A stretch of DNA of 64,000 nt, taken from contig CANUEZ040000184.1 of the NCBI GenBank assembly GCA_948099385.1, positions 776,001-840,000 of the forward strand, read 5' to 3'. Position numbers and translations under genes: made by a program. The notes under the pieces are model-generated. The model searched no databases, was not told the origin of the DNA, and saw only the letters and a program-made list of their open reading frames with translations. This document shows positions 37,801-41,830 of this stretch, one piece after another (the first letter of the stretch is position 1; every line of letters begins with the position of its first letter). The DNA comes from Fasciola hepatica. Lineage: Eukaryota; Platyhelminthes; Trematoda; Plagiorchiida; Fasciolidae.

Positions 37801-38256
37801 TCAAAATGTGGTTTTAGCAGCTGATGTGTATATTTAAGATAATGAAGTCAGTGAAGACTGTTGGATTGCGGAAGATATTTGATGACATTTGATGATACCT
37901 TATTTCTGTCGTAACATTTCAACACTGATGCATCTGTCGTGTTTTATTGTTATTCTTGGTGATCTAAATTTCATTGGTGTAATTCATTGCATCAATCAGG
38001 ACCCGTCTTGGTACGCCTGTTCGAATCAATCAAACACGAGAAAAGTGCCATTACCGACATTCATTTGGCCAATCAACGTCAGACCGTCCTTGGGGTTCAT
38101 ATTGAGCAACAATTGACTCAGGAGATTTTGGAAAATCCACGTTTGACCCGAGTTGGTCTGGATGTGGACACACCTGATGCGCGGGTGCGTATTCGAGATC
38201 ACATCAAAACGAATTTGGACAAAGTTTCACGTCAGGTGCGCCGAAACAAAAACTGA
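10683..38256 (+). CDS. TMOD: Tropomodulin, complete gene (5 canonical coding exons plus 2 micro-exons)
   Basis: Tropomodulin caps actin-filament pointed ends and binds tropomyosin. Canonical exons are 10683-10891, 15261-15429, 17161-17355, 31235-31478 and 38000-38256, all with GT/AG borders and matching phases. Joined they give 357 residues ending at TGA 38254-38256, close to the usual roughly 350-360. The N-terminus carries the helix LLFGKELASYNDDDIDELL (tropomyosin- and actin-binding region) and KAPTGPFDREKLLRYL. KVRGKVFVPKK is the GKVWVPK block, PVPNEPPNTTDVE the linker, LTKLNLNNIKTM and LKVLNLESNFLTG the LRR part, and ITDIHLANQRQTVLG the last LRR/C-cap. Two further exons, 18094-18139 and 28642-28694, fit between exons 3 and 4 and would give 390 residues. 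The gene spans 27.6 kb because its introns are full of retroelements. Confidence 0.93.
11500..11750 (+). repeat. tRNA-derived SINE-1 copy, diverged
   Basis: The head TGGTCCAGTGGTTTAAAGCG resembles an A-box and AGAGGTTCGAATC (about 11548-11560) a B-box of an RNA polymerase III promoter. The body (TGACCCATTGAAACCTTATG, then CTGCCGGTTGTCCCTAACAG) and the tail with CTCATGCGG match the other SINE-1 copies. It lies in intron 1 of tropomodulin in the sense orientation. Confidence 0.65.
12300..13012 (-). repeat. Dispersed leader-type repeat, copy 2, split by a foldback insertion
   Basis: 12300-12524 and 12768-13012 together align with 20090-20545 and, in the first half, with 7291-7540 and 36605-36860 (shared blocks ACTCGGTCGCC, TCCTACAAAACAGCAGCGTTGG and TCTGGAAACCTT). 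The two halves are separated by 12525-12767, which the 20 kb copy lacks. Orientation is given to match the presumed family C leader. Confidence 0.6.
12525..12767. mobile_element. Foldback (MITE-like) insertion with target-site duplication
   Basis: Inverted arms of about 60 nt occupy 12592-12655 and 12703-12766 (GCTCAATAACACACCGTAGT and its complement form near 12738-12757). Between them is a loop of about 50 nt. The flanking CAAAAGACTATAG occurs at 12511-12523 and again at 12768-12780, and the related repeat at 20 kb has a single copy, so this is a real insertion with a 13-nt duplication. About 67 nt left of the arms also belongs to the insert. No coding capacity. Confidence 0.7.
13020..13990 (+). 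mobile_element. RTE family A, 3' fragment (RT end and C-terminal tail)
   Basis: The sequence gives DLEYAGNIVLQQDPSKFQAF (the YADD block degraded to YAGN), LGLVSGETISQ, a frame-shifted HLWHQYDIYLSM block, RRVLGVRTKSGESLKFTRW, LGHVLRMSVEGIPRRAMS and GWKMSKHAQS. This is the same order as copies 1 and 2. The 3' end near 13990 resembles those near 4870 and 25200 (TGGTCAATGATTGTTT). It is 5'-truncated and dead, lying in tropomodulin intron 1. Confidence 0.75.
14055..14325 (-). repeat. tRNA-derived SINE-1 copy, full length
   Basis: On the plus strand the copy begins with TTTATTACATGACTGCGCATT (its 3' tail) and ends with ACTCGACCACCTCTGGT (the complement of the tRNA-like head). The B-box reads GGGGATTCGAACCTC near 14260. 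It is in the same register as the copies at 27572, 30621 and 39990. Confidence 0.8.
15261..15429 (+). CDS. TMOD: Tropomodulin coding exon 2
   Basis: The acceptor TATCTTTTTAG ends at 15260 and the donor GAG/GTAAGC follows 15429. The exon completes the split arginine and then gives YLIDKAKAEKDWEEAVPYEK, RGKVFVPKKVDLQVSQKELA and a D/E-rich end. RGKVFVPK corresponds to the conserved RGKVWVPK of vertebrate tropomodulins. Length is 169 nt, ending in phase 0. Confidence 0.92.
15612..15715. repeat. Short foldback element
   Basis: CTACAGTATTCTCCGTAGT at 15612-15630 is complementary, with small gaps, to ACTACGGGAAATACTGTAG at 15697-15715. The inner sequence repeats the motif GGCTCGTAAAC(C/T)AC, so the unit looks like a MITE remnant in tropomodulin intron 2. 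No target-site duplication is evident to me. Confidence 0.45.
16310..16990 (-). mobile_element. RTE family A fragment (central RT)
   Basis: On the minus strand from 16990 down: ICAFLDLKAAFDSVERTVLW (RT block with the first catalytic Asp), then YDDLSPVFSKESGLRQGCPL, LPFVFNFMVEVIF, LEYANDIVLLSEDPGKLQV (YADD degraded to YAND) and FSPGGQISDEVSSRV. Stops lie after VFPR and elsewhere. Both ends are truncated. It sits in tropomodulin intron 2, opposite to the gene. Confidence 0.8.
17161..17355 (+). CDS. TMOD: Tropomodulin coding exon 3
   Basis: The acceptor TTCCATTTACAG ends at 17160 and the donor GAG/GTAAGA follows 17355. The 65 in-frame codons read ALTKATEDELVDLAAVLGFT, then LNQVQYHASMENRKL and KPVPNEPPNTTDVE. 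These match the A-ILG and PVPDEEPNSTDVE blocks of tropomodulins. The exon starts and ends in phase 0, so it can join either the micro-exons or the LRR exon. Confidence 0.93.
17356..18093. other. Intron sequence, nothing recognised
   Basis: Part of tropomodulin intron 3. I see no retroelement motif, RNA gene or simple repeat. It ends with a typical acceptor at 18091-18093. Confidence 0.5.
18094..18139 (+). CDS. TMOD: Tropomodulin candidate micro-exon 3a (46 nt)
   Basis: The acceptor TTATTTTTCTCAG ends at 18093 and the donor ACAG/GTGAGT follows 18139. In the phase left by exon 3 it reads SYSNIDLDTVDGHRT plus one base. On its own 46 nt would break the frame, but joined to the 53-nt candidate at 28642-28694 the total is 99 nt and the frame into the LRR exon is restored without a stop. 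This reciprocal phase match is good evidence that both are real, as constitutive or alternative exons. Vertebrate tropomodulins have no insert at this point. Confidence 0.6.
18140..20089. other. Intron sequence, no recognised feature
   Basis: Tropomodulin intron sequence. Short open frames on both strands show no known domain, composition is ordinary, and no repeat copy from elsewhere in the window is evident to me. Confidence 0.45.
20090..20545 (-). repeat. Dispersed leader-type repeat, copy 3
   Basis: The blocks CGCGGTCGCCCAGTCCAG, TCCTACAAGACAGCAGCGTT and CTTCTGGAAACCTTATGGGG align with 12300-12524. ATAGTGGGTCATGTTCG through GATCGTCCACGACCGCTTA align with 12786-12925. This uninterrupted copy shows where the 12.5 kb foldback inserted. 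The far half differs from the copies at 7.3 and 36.6 kb, so two subfamilies are present. Confidence 0.6.
20546..22231. other. Intron sequence, no recognised feature
   Basis: Overlapping open frames on both strands near 21185-21880 reach 173 codons but show no family motif, no homologous repeat in the window and no exon-like borders that fit tropomodulin. Treated as non-coding. Confidence 0.4.
22232..22545 (+). repeat. Unclassified dispersed repeat (family U), copy 1
   Basis: Aligned in order with 52030-52300: AAGTCTTGATC/AGGGTCTTGATCCTTAT, the CGGGCTGGTGTTGAA block, TCTCGGTACTGGATATGTAC and GCGGACTGACTGCTAACGA-like text. The 52 kb copy is open over 117 codons but this one is broken by stops and indels. 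Class unknown. Confidence 0.5.
22672..22816 (+). mobile_element. Older RTE fragment, left part (C-terminal tail)
   Basis: In shifting frames it encodes the GSETWTLRAEDIRRLSVFEHR-type block (GTTCAGAAACACGAACACTG, CGAAGACTATCGGTATTTGA) and IARIWWEHRISNTEVRWR. It stops abruptly at GATGGC, where family A copy 2 begins with its endonuclease/linker junction. It therefore looks like the older sequence that copy 2 landed in or recombined with. Confidence 0.65.
22817..24970 (+). mobile_element. RTE family A, copy 2, 5'-truncated
   Basis: It begins inside the end of the endonuclease (ARFSLRLVGGQNNAKANRPP), then the linker, RT (23377-24420) and an intact-looking C-terminal tail (24470 on: LVLLYGSETWPLRVEHIRK, LRWLGHVLRMSPDGMPRRAM, LGHVERVRHPGWGPRGPST). 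It is very similar to copy 1 at 1907-4720, carrying the same TGA after SSRELV, the same TAA after SRSRVRA and the same frame break at about 24110. It lacks the nested family B insertion and so gives the empty site. It lies in tropomodulin intron sequence between the two micro-exons. Confidence 0.85.
24971..25200 (+). mobile_element. Older RTE fragment, right part (3' end)
   Basis: Starting at CCTGGGTGGGATGCAAGAG, the C-terminal block (GGGATGCAAGAG, then TTAGATACATTGGAGGATATG) repeats a second time just after copy 2 has already given its own version. The sequence then runs into a typical 3' end (CCCAGTGCACGGTTGATGG). It may be the remainder of the element at 22672-22816. The piece between the two parts is missing, so a deletion accompanied the event. 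Confidence 0.5.
25201..26496. other. Intron sequence with a short CA run
   Basis: It contains a CA dinucleotide run at about 25677-25695. The open frames on the minus strand (25422-26085) show no recognised domain. Nothing else is supported. Confidence 0.4.
26497..26580 (+). repeat. SINE-2 3'-end copy
   Basis: GAGCCTTTCATTGGTCGCGG, then CCCGAATTGTTGTACTTTGTCG and an A-rich tail are shared with 52447-52525, where the block follows a tRNA-like head. The sequence upstream of 26497 does not match that head, so this copy is 5'-truncated or chimeric. Confidence 0.55.
27036..27101. repeat. (TA)n microsatellite
   Basis: About 65 nt of uninterrupted AT dinucleotides in tropomodulin intron sequence. 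The apparent poly-YI reading frame across it is an artefact. Confidence 0.95.
27572..27820 (-). repeat. tRNA-derived SINE-1 copy
   Basis: On the plus strand it starts at ACATGTTTGCGCATGAGTGC (tail) and ends at CTCGACCACCACCGGTTG (head complement). A B-box complement GACTTGAACCTC lies near 27760. The body shares AACCCTGGAACTT and AAGTCCCAGTAGGCCAGGTG with the other copies. Confidence 0.8.
28186..28269 (+). tRNA. tRNA-like sequence, probably a tRNA pseudogene or SINE head
   Basis: TAGCTCAGCTGG (28193-28204) is a perfect A-box type sequence and GGGTTCGAGTCC (28247-28258) a perfect B-box. A seven-base acceptor stem (GGTGTCG with CGGGGCC, 28186-28192 and 28262-28268) pairs except for one G-G clash, and the D stem GCTC/GAGT and a T stem form. 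The anticodon stem does not fold: instead a GCGTGG/CCACGC hairpin occupies that region and the total length is 84 nt. I therefore cannot name an anticodon and favour a pseudogene or SINE head. Confidence 0.5.
28642..28694 (+). CDS. TMOD: Tropomodulin candidate micro-exon 3b (53 nt)
   Basis: The acceptor TTTTTACCCTGCCAG ends at 28641 and the donor TACT/GTGAGT follows 28694. With the one base carried from micro-exon 3a it completes a valine and reads AHEKKIDDNLDGSPRST, then joins ESIKQLE of the LRR exon in frame. Skipping both micro-exons also keeps the frame, so inclusion as a pair could be regulated. The inserted peptide is charged and looks flexible, with no known motif. Confidence 0.6.
28757..28801. 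repeat. (AT)n microsatellite
   Basis: About 45 nt of AT dinucleotides, with one G interruption near the end, some 60 nt downstream of micro-exon 3b. Confidence 0.95.
28802..30620. other. Intron sequence; G homopolymer at 30139-30155
   Basis: No coding or repeat family recognised. A run of about 17 G residues sits at 30139-30155 and may be uncertain in length in the assembly. The open frames at 28828-29238 and 29557-29844 (minus) and 29814-30245 (plus) lack any family motif. Confidence 0.4.
30621..30885 (-). repeat. tRNA-derived SINE-1 copy, full length
   Basis: Plus-strand start TTTTTTATTACATGCTTGCG (3' tail) and end ACTCGACCACCACTATTAG (head complement). It includes the family blocks GCACTATTGGGGATAACCAG, ATCCCAATAGGTCAGGTGTG and GATTACTGTCTACCATCAAA. 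It is one of the best preserved copies, in tropomodulin intron sequence. Confidence 0.85.
30938..31080 (+). repeat. SINE-1 copy, 5'-truncated, inverted to its neighbour
   Basis: CCTGTTGATACTTTACGTGA, then TGCTAGCTGTTCCTAATAGTG, GTAGTGGGCATTCGAGACTA and CTCATGCGCAAGCATGCGTTG match the 3' half of SINE-1 on the plus strand. With the copy at 30621-30885 it makes an imperfect inverted pair that could fold in the tropomodulin pre-mRNA, about 150 nt before the LRR exon. Confidence 0.7.
31235..31478 (+). CDS. TMOD: Tropomodulin coding exon 4 (start of LRR domain)
   Basis: The acceptor GATGTTTACAG ends at 31234 and the donor ACCG/GTAAGG follows 31478. It encodes ESIKQLETNSSELTKLNLNN, IKTMSAEVVKRLCEALTKN and FDMLVNNNTLKVLNLESNFL, the leucine-rich-repeat half. 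The KVLNVESNFISG motif of vertebrate tropomodulins is clearly conserved here. 244 nt, leaving one base of a glycine codon. Confidence 0.93.
31479..32159. other. Intron sequence, no recognised feature
   Basis: Start of tropomodulin intron 4. The retained frame after the donor runs to a stop shortly downstream (about 31576) with no LRR character. Nothing else recognised. Confidence 0.5.
32160..32370 (-). mobile_element. RTE C-terminal tail fragment
   Basis: On the minus strand: MGHLLRMPADRLPLCRVFSE, SSWRV and TWQKGMKTLTSGLGRMRRVM, matching the LRWLGHVLRMP-D-LPRRALFSEA and TWQRGMKTLTSGLG blocks of RTE elements. It is closer to families A and B than to C. Only about 70 codons survive. Confidence 0.75.
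32371..35448. other. Intron sequence, no recognised feature
   Basis: About 3 kb of tropomodulin intron 4 in which I recognise no repeat copy, RNA gene or exon. Open frames up to 114 codons on both strands carry no known motif. Confidence 0.4.
35449..35500 (-). repeat. SINE-1 tail, left part of a split copy
   Basis: TTTATTTATTACATGCTTGCG and CACCCCATAG match the 3' tail of SINE-1 (minus). The copy breaks at CCCCATAG (35493-35500) and the rest of a SINE-1 body resumes at about 36154, after the hammerhead-bearing inverted pair. Confidence 0.65.
35503..35817 (-). repeat. Hammerhead-repeat unit, minus copy
   Basis: On the minus strand the unit runs from CTACTTAAATCGGG through a block containing GTTCTTGAGGTTAGCTGCGT and GACTCTTCGAAAAGGAGTTT, then GATTGTTGTGAATGAAC, the ribozyme core (35553-35595), and ends in CACTACTTAAATCAG. 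It is about 310 bp long. Its first block is nearly identical to 36008-36125 read on the plus strand. No protein is encoded. Confidence 0.75.
35553..35595 (-). ncRNA. Hammerhead ribozyme type I, degenerate (minus)
   Basis: Minus-strand order: stem I strand GCATAC, CTTATGA (the consensus CTGATGA with one change), stem II GTGGTAATAACCAC-like hairpin, GAAG (consensus GAAA), palindromic CCGG, cleavage dinucleotide TC, and stem I strand GTGTGC. Stem I pairs over all six positions. The change in the catalytic-core G of CTGATGA should abolish or strongly reduce cleavage. Confidence 0.65.
35818..36153 (+). repeat. Hammerhead-repeat unit, plus copy (circularly permuted)
   Basis: It begins near GATTGTTGTGAACAGAC (35833), carries the ribozyme core at 35906-35948, continues through GTACTACTTAAATCAGAGG, and only then has the block GTTCTTGAGGTTAGCTGCGT to CGCACTCCTGACACACAAAT (36008-36127). 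The two halves are thus in the opposite order to the minus copy, i.e. a circular permutation of the same unit. Confidence 0.75.
35906..35948 (+). ncRNA. Hammerhead ribozyme type I, degenerate (plus)
   Basis: GCCTAC, CTGATGA (35912-35918, intact core), stem II GCG/CGC around a short loop, GAAG, CCGG, TC, GTTTGC. The CTGATGA core is perfect, but stem I has two mismatches and the A of GAAA that closes stem III is G, forming a possible G-U pair with the U before the cleavage site. Shared GAAG in both copies at this locus marks a subfamily. Confidence 0.65.
36154..36339 (-). repeat. SINE-1 body and head, right part of a split copy
   Basis: CATAGCACTATTATTAATAG, GACCCAATAGGTTAGTC, ATTGTCTACCACCAAAGTC, the B-box complement GAGATTCGAATC (about 36270) and CACTCGACCGCCTCCGG match SINE-1 in minus orientation. 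Together with 35449-35500 it makes one SINE copy interrupted by the hammerhead units. Confidence 0.7.
36605..37132 (-). repeat. Dispersed leader-type repeat, copy 4
   Basis: Nearly identical to 7291-7825 over its full length, including the minus-strand blocks PWSILHLLGLHHSPNSHLW and ARPCSTCEDRYSSMDGRDRL. Here it is not followed by any endonuclease sequence, so it is a solitary leader copy in tropomodulin intron 4. Confidence 0.65.
37281..37510 (+). repeat. tRNA-derived SINE-1 copy with deletion in the head
   Basis: CACCGGTGATGATCGAGTGG joins directly to GGTTCGAATCTCC, so the part between A-box and B-box is missing. The body (GGTGGTAGACAGTAATCCAC, CACACCTGACCTATTGGGAC) and tail (CACTAATGCGTAAACATGTA) are well preserved, ending in an A run at about 37510. 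Confidence 0.75.
38000..38256 (+). CDS. TMOD: Tropomodulin last coding exon
   Basis: The acceptor CATCAATCAG ends at 37999. The exon completes the split glycine and reads PVLVRLFESIKHEKSAITDI, HLANQRQTVLGVHIEQQLTQ, EILENPRLTRVGLDVDTPDA and a basic end (VSRQVRRNKN), with TGA at 38254-38256. It corresponds to the AGILRLVEALPYNTSLVEMK and IDNQSQPLG segment and the C-terminal helix of vertebrate tropomodulins. Confidence 0.93.
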
Positions 38257-39739
38257 ATACCGCACTCCCGGTACCGTTTGACAAACATAGTCACACCACT
38301 TCCTAATAGCAAACATTCGCTGCATCGAATGAACTTCCTGTATTTGCTGGTTCTGTTCCGTGCTCGTTCGTACGTCCTCCCAGCCACGTGATTTTTCGGG
38401 GAAATTCACCCAAACTATGAGGCTTTTTTTGCCTAGCCAAAACATTGTTTCGTTATCTTCCCCTCGTAAGCTTTTCGACTTGTTCCGATTCACCGCATGG
38501 GCACAGAGAAACACTATAAATTGTGAGAGATTATTGCTGGGTTGGCTAGTTCTCTTGCACCAGCAAGTCTGCTACTAGCCGATCATTTCCATGGAACGTT
38601 GATAGTTCCCTCTTCGGTCCTACCATGGATGTGCACTTCACATATTCCGGCTTGTGTTTCTATGTGAATTTTAGCAAACAGAGCAAACCCCGTTTATCCT
38701 CGTGATGTCAGCATCTTTGTGTTTGTGCGTACCAACCAACCGCCCGCCGTTCAGCTATGTATTTTTCTCCGCCGTTCCATTTAGTGTTTCTGTTTCTCTG
38801 ATCAAAATGTCTGCTCCCAACTCTCCCGTTATGATCACCACAGTCACACTACCCATGGCAGTATCGTTTTTTGCCTATCCTTTCTCTCCTCCCATCCTAC
38901 TCGTATTACTCGGGGGGTTCAAGTAGGTCTCCTCTGTCTGTACTTCGCTTCCTCATGTGAACAATGCTAGTTTCAAACCCGGACCATAGTGCTAATTGTT
39001 CAGTCATATCGGTGATCATCGCTTTCTCAGTTTGTGTTTTTTTTCTGTCGTGTTTAGCGCGCCGCTTTCCGTTTTCCATTCAACCACAAAATCACACGTT
39101 CAAACTTACACATGCCTACCCGTACATGATTGTATTGTCCATTCAGCTCCTCTGTTCATCATTCATATCCGAATCTAGCTTTGATGGCACCCTCTGATTT
39201 GTCTGTCTTTTTCTCCCTTTCAATGTTTGTGTTCGAACGTGCTCAGTTCTGTTGTTCACTTTTGCCTGTTCCCGAGCGTCTCAGCGCGTTTTACGCTCTC
39301 ACGAGTCGCCCTCCACACACGCGCTGTTTTGCTGATAACAATTCGTCCGCGTTCCTGCTTGCGTTTTGTACTGCTGTCGTCTTTTGCCCTGGGCCGGATG
39401 CCAGAACGGTGTACTTGGGTTCAAGCTAGTGGTACATGTTTACTCAGATCAGGTCACGTTGAGAAGGAACTAATTGTAAAACGTATGCATTATTTCCATA
39501 ATGTGCCGTAAGTATGGAATTAAGGCAAGCATAATACGGGTTATTACGGTTCATGAGACGTCTGAGGATAACAATAAACCGAACAAACTTCTCCAGCCCA
39601 AATGTCCATTTCATTTGGTTGCTTTCGACATTCACGCACTTCGTCAGTTAGGTCAACAGGTTGTCCTAACTAGAACTCCGAAGCAGATATACGAGATTTC
39701 ACTTCTGTGATCACGCTCCGCATCCCTAATACAACCTAG
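38257..39739 (+). other. TMOD: Tropomodulin 3' flank, probable 3' UTR
   Basis: T- and C-rich, with no coding motif or repeat copy. The only clear AATAAA I see is at about 39573-39578, 1.3 kb after the stop; whether it is the polyadenylation signal is unproven. The open frames at 38964-39511 are T-rich and have no family features. Confidence 0.35.
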
Positions 39740-40735
39740 GCCTCTCACTTTACTCTTCACTTGTCCAGTGTTTGGTACTCGTGGTCGGGCTCGCGCCGGA
39801 ATCGCTTTGAGTACGAGAGCCCAGCGTACACGCCTAGACTGGATTGCAGTTGACATTCGTTTCATGTGTTGTTTGGTCAGATGATTCTGTACGGGTCGAC
39901 AGCAACAGGCTGACTCGTCGATGCTTGTTCGTGATGTCTGTGTATATGCCTACTGACCGCTCTCGTTCTGAGGCCAAATAATAAGTCTATCGAGATTTTT
40001 TTAATTACATGTTTGCGCATGAGTGCTGGGGAAGCGGCATTTACCCCATAGCCACGAATGCCCACTGCACTGTTGGGGATAACCGGCAGTTAGACCCTGA
40101 GTTAGAGTGGCGAAGAACCACATAAGATCCCAATAGGTCAGGTGTGGCGACGATCCAGACGAGAGTGGATTACTGTCTACCATCAAAGTAACCGCTGGTG
40201 ACGGGGATTCGAACCTCGAACCTCTGAGATAGTAAGCAAACGCTCTGACCCACTAGACCACCACCGGTCGTCTACTTCGAAACGTGCGTTCAACGGACGT
40301 CGTGTTGATCGCTGAAGATTTTGGTAACCAGTGTCCGTTTTGGGATCCCGAAAGCCACATTTACCATCCCAGCTGATCCGACTGAAAACGGCGATCGTCC
40401 CTTCCAATTGGGTTCTGGTCATAGACTTCCCAATGAGCACGAAATCATGTCATAAAAATGATTTACCTACACGTGACATCCCCCAACACATTCACAGCGT
40501 TGGACTTGAAATGACCACATTAGTATTGGCCAGCACTGGCGCCGATCAGTTGAAGTTTATCGTTCATTTTGGTCTGCTTCCAAGGACTCAGATCACTCCT
40601 TAATTCGTGTCCGTCTTCGCTTCCGTCTCATTCGTGGTCTTACCAAGAACGAAACCACTCGTTTCCGCACTACTATTTCTGTAAATTTTCTCAGTCTGGT
40701 CCGTCATAACGTGATGTCAAGTTTGTAAATAAATT
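39740..40735 (+). mobile_element. RTE endonuclease fragment interrupted by a SINE
   Basis: Before the SINE: RARAGIALSTRAQRTRLDWI and RRCLFVMSVYMPTDRSRSEA, then VYRDF. After it: LLRNVRSTDVVLIAEDFGNQ, and in a shifted frame the block ending SDHSLIRVRLRFRLI. The two parts join across 39990-40268 into the same endonuclease seen at 1330-1910, showing a later SINE insertion. It is 3'-truncated before the RT. Confidence 0.75.
39990..40268 (-). repeat. tRNA-derived SINE-1 copy, full length, reference-quality head
   Basis: The tRNA-like head is on the minus strand at about 40265-40197: acceptor strands GGTGGTG and CGTCACC pair over seven positions with two G-U, an A-box-like GGTCTAGTGGGTCAGAGCG follows, and a perfect B-box GGTTCGAATCC precedes the 3' strand. 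The body and the 3' end ACATGTTTGCGCATGAGTGC complete it. It is inserted in an RTE endonuclease fragment. Confidence 0.85.
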
Positions 40736-40979
40736 GCTTCAGCGGCCAGTCTCAATCGGTGCGGACAATTGGACGTAGTTGAATTTACCGCACGAAATCA
40801 AGCCCCTGTGTTCACCCAACACAGCACACTAAGTTGTGTCCAACATGTAGGTAGCCGTGTTTTGCACATTTGCATGACTGCAGTTGCATGGGATTTTTTC
40901 GTAATTAAAGTTCTCATTTTAGTCAAGCTGGTGGCATGGAAGTGATGTGTATGGCTCACGATTTTGATGCCCAGTGATA

Positions 40980-41310
40980 ACTAACCGGTACTGTGATCAT
41001 TCTTTTCCTCACGATTCGTTTCGTTCTTAACGAGACCACAAACGAGGCGGAAACGAAGATGGACACGAATCAAGGAGTGATCTGAGTCCATGAACGAGGA
41101 CCAAACTGAACGATAAACTTTAAATGATCCACCCCAGTATTGGCCCATACTAACGTGGTCAGTTTATGTCCAAAGGTGTGAATGTGTAGGGGGATTTCAG
41201 GTGCATCTGAGCCATTTTTATGACGTAAGTTCATTCCCGTTGGAAAGTCTATGATAAGAACACAATTGGATAGGACGGTTGGTGTTTTCAGTTGGGATGG
41301 TTGGACTATA
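40980..41310 (-). mobile_element. RTE endonuclease fragment, inverted to the one at 40345
   Basis: The minus strand carries the same endonuclease C-terminal segment as 40345-40660 (NENTNRPIQLC block, GGACTCAGATCACTCCTTGA and the SDHSLIRV block), with many substitutions. The pair forms an imperfect inverted repeat of about 300 bp with a spacer of about 330 bp. Upstream on the minus strand it abuts a gypsy integrase. Confidence 0.65.
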
Positions 41311-41319
41311 TCCGCAGAT

Positions 41320-41830
41320 GCACGCGGGAGTCGATTCTTGGTTGCCAGTAAACGAGCGATAGATGAGAGACGAGATTCTTGGCGCGTCATCGTACAATGT
41401 GGGGTTTGAAGTGTCAATGTGTGGATCGTGGCTGGGTATGTCGGAACGAACCGAAGTAGTACGTTGTCTTATTGATATACGGCTTTGTGGTTGATGAGGG
41501 CCTGAAAGTGCTATTGATACGCTCAACCTGGTCGTTGCTCTCAGGCTTGTATAACATATTCCAGATCATCATGACTAAATGTGTCACTTCAGATATCGTT
41601 TGAGCGTTCACTTTGTGGAGAGGAACCGCTTCACACCATCTTTTAAAATGATCTACGATTATAAGTATGCAGCGGATTCCATTTCATATTTCGGGTAATG
41701 AGCCGATAGTGTTCACGGCAGTCAGTTCGTTTGAGAATCCGACTTTCCTCGTTTGTAGAGAGGCTTGTCGTTGGTATGTGTGTTGCGCTTTGAGAACACT
41801 ACAGTTTATATGAGAGTGTTGATCGCCAAA
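41320..41830 (-). mobile_element. Ty3/gypsy integrase fragment, degenerate
   Basis: On the minus strand: CSVLKAQHTYQRQA (remains of the zinc-binding end), NELTAVNTIGSLPE (first catalytic Asp of the DDE core replaced by Asn), CILIIVDHFKRWCEAVPLHK, then a jump to YKPESNDQVERINSTF (the catalytic Glu region, PESDGQVER-N). The second Asp region is deleted between them. It may be part of the same family as the RT/RNase H fragment at 7826. Confidence 0.75.
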
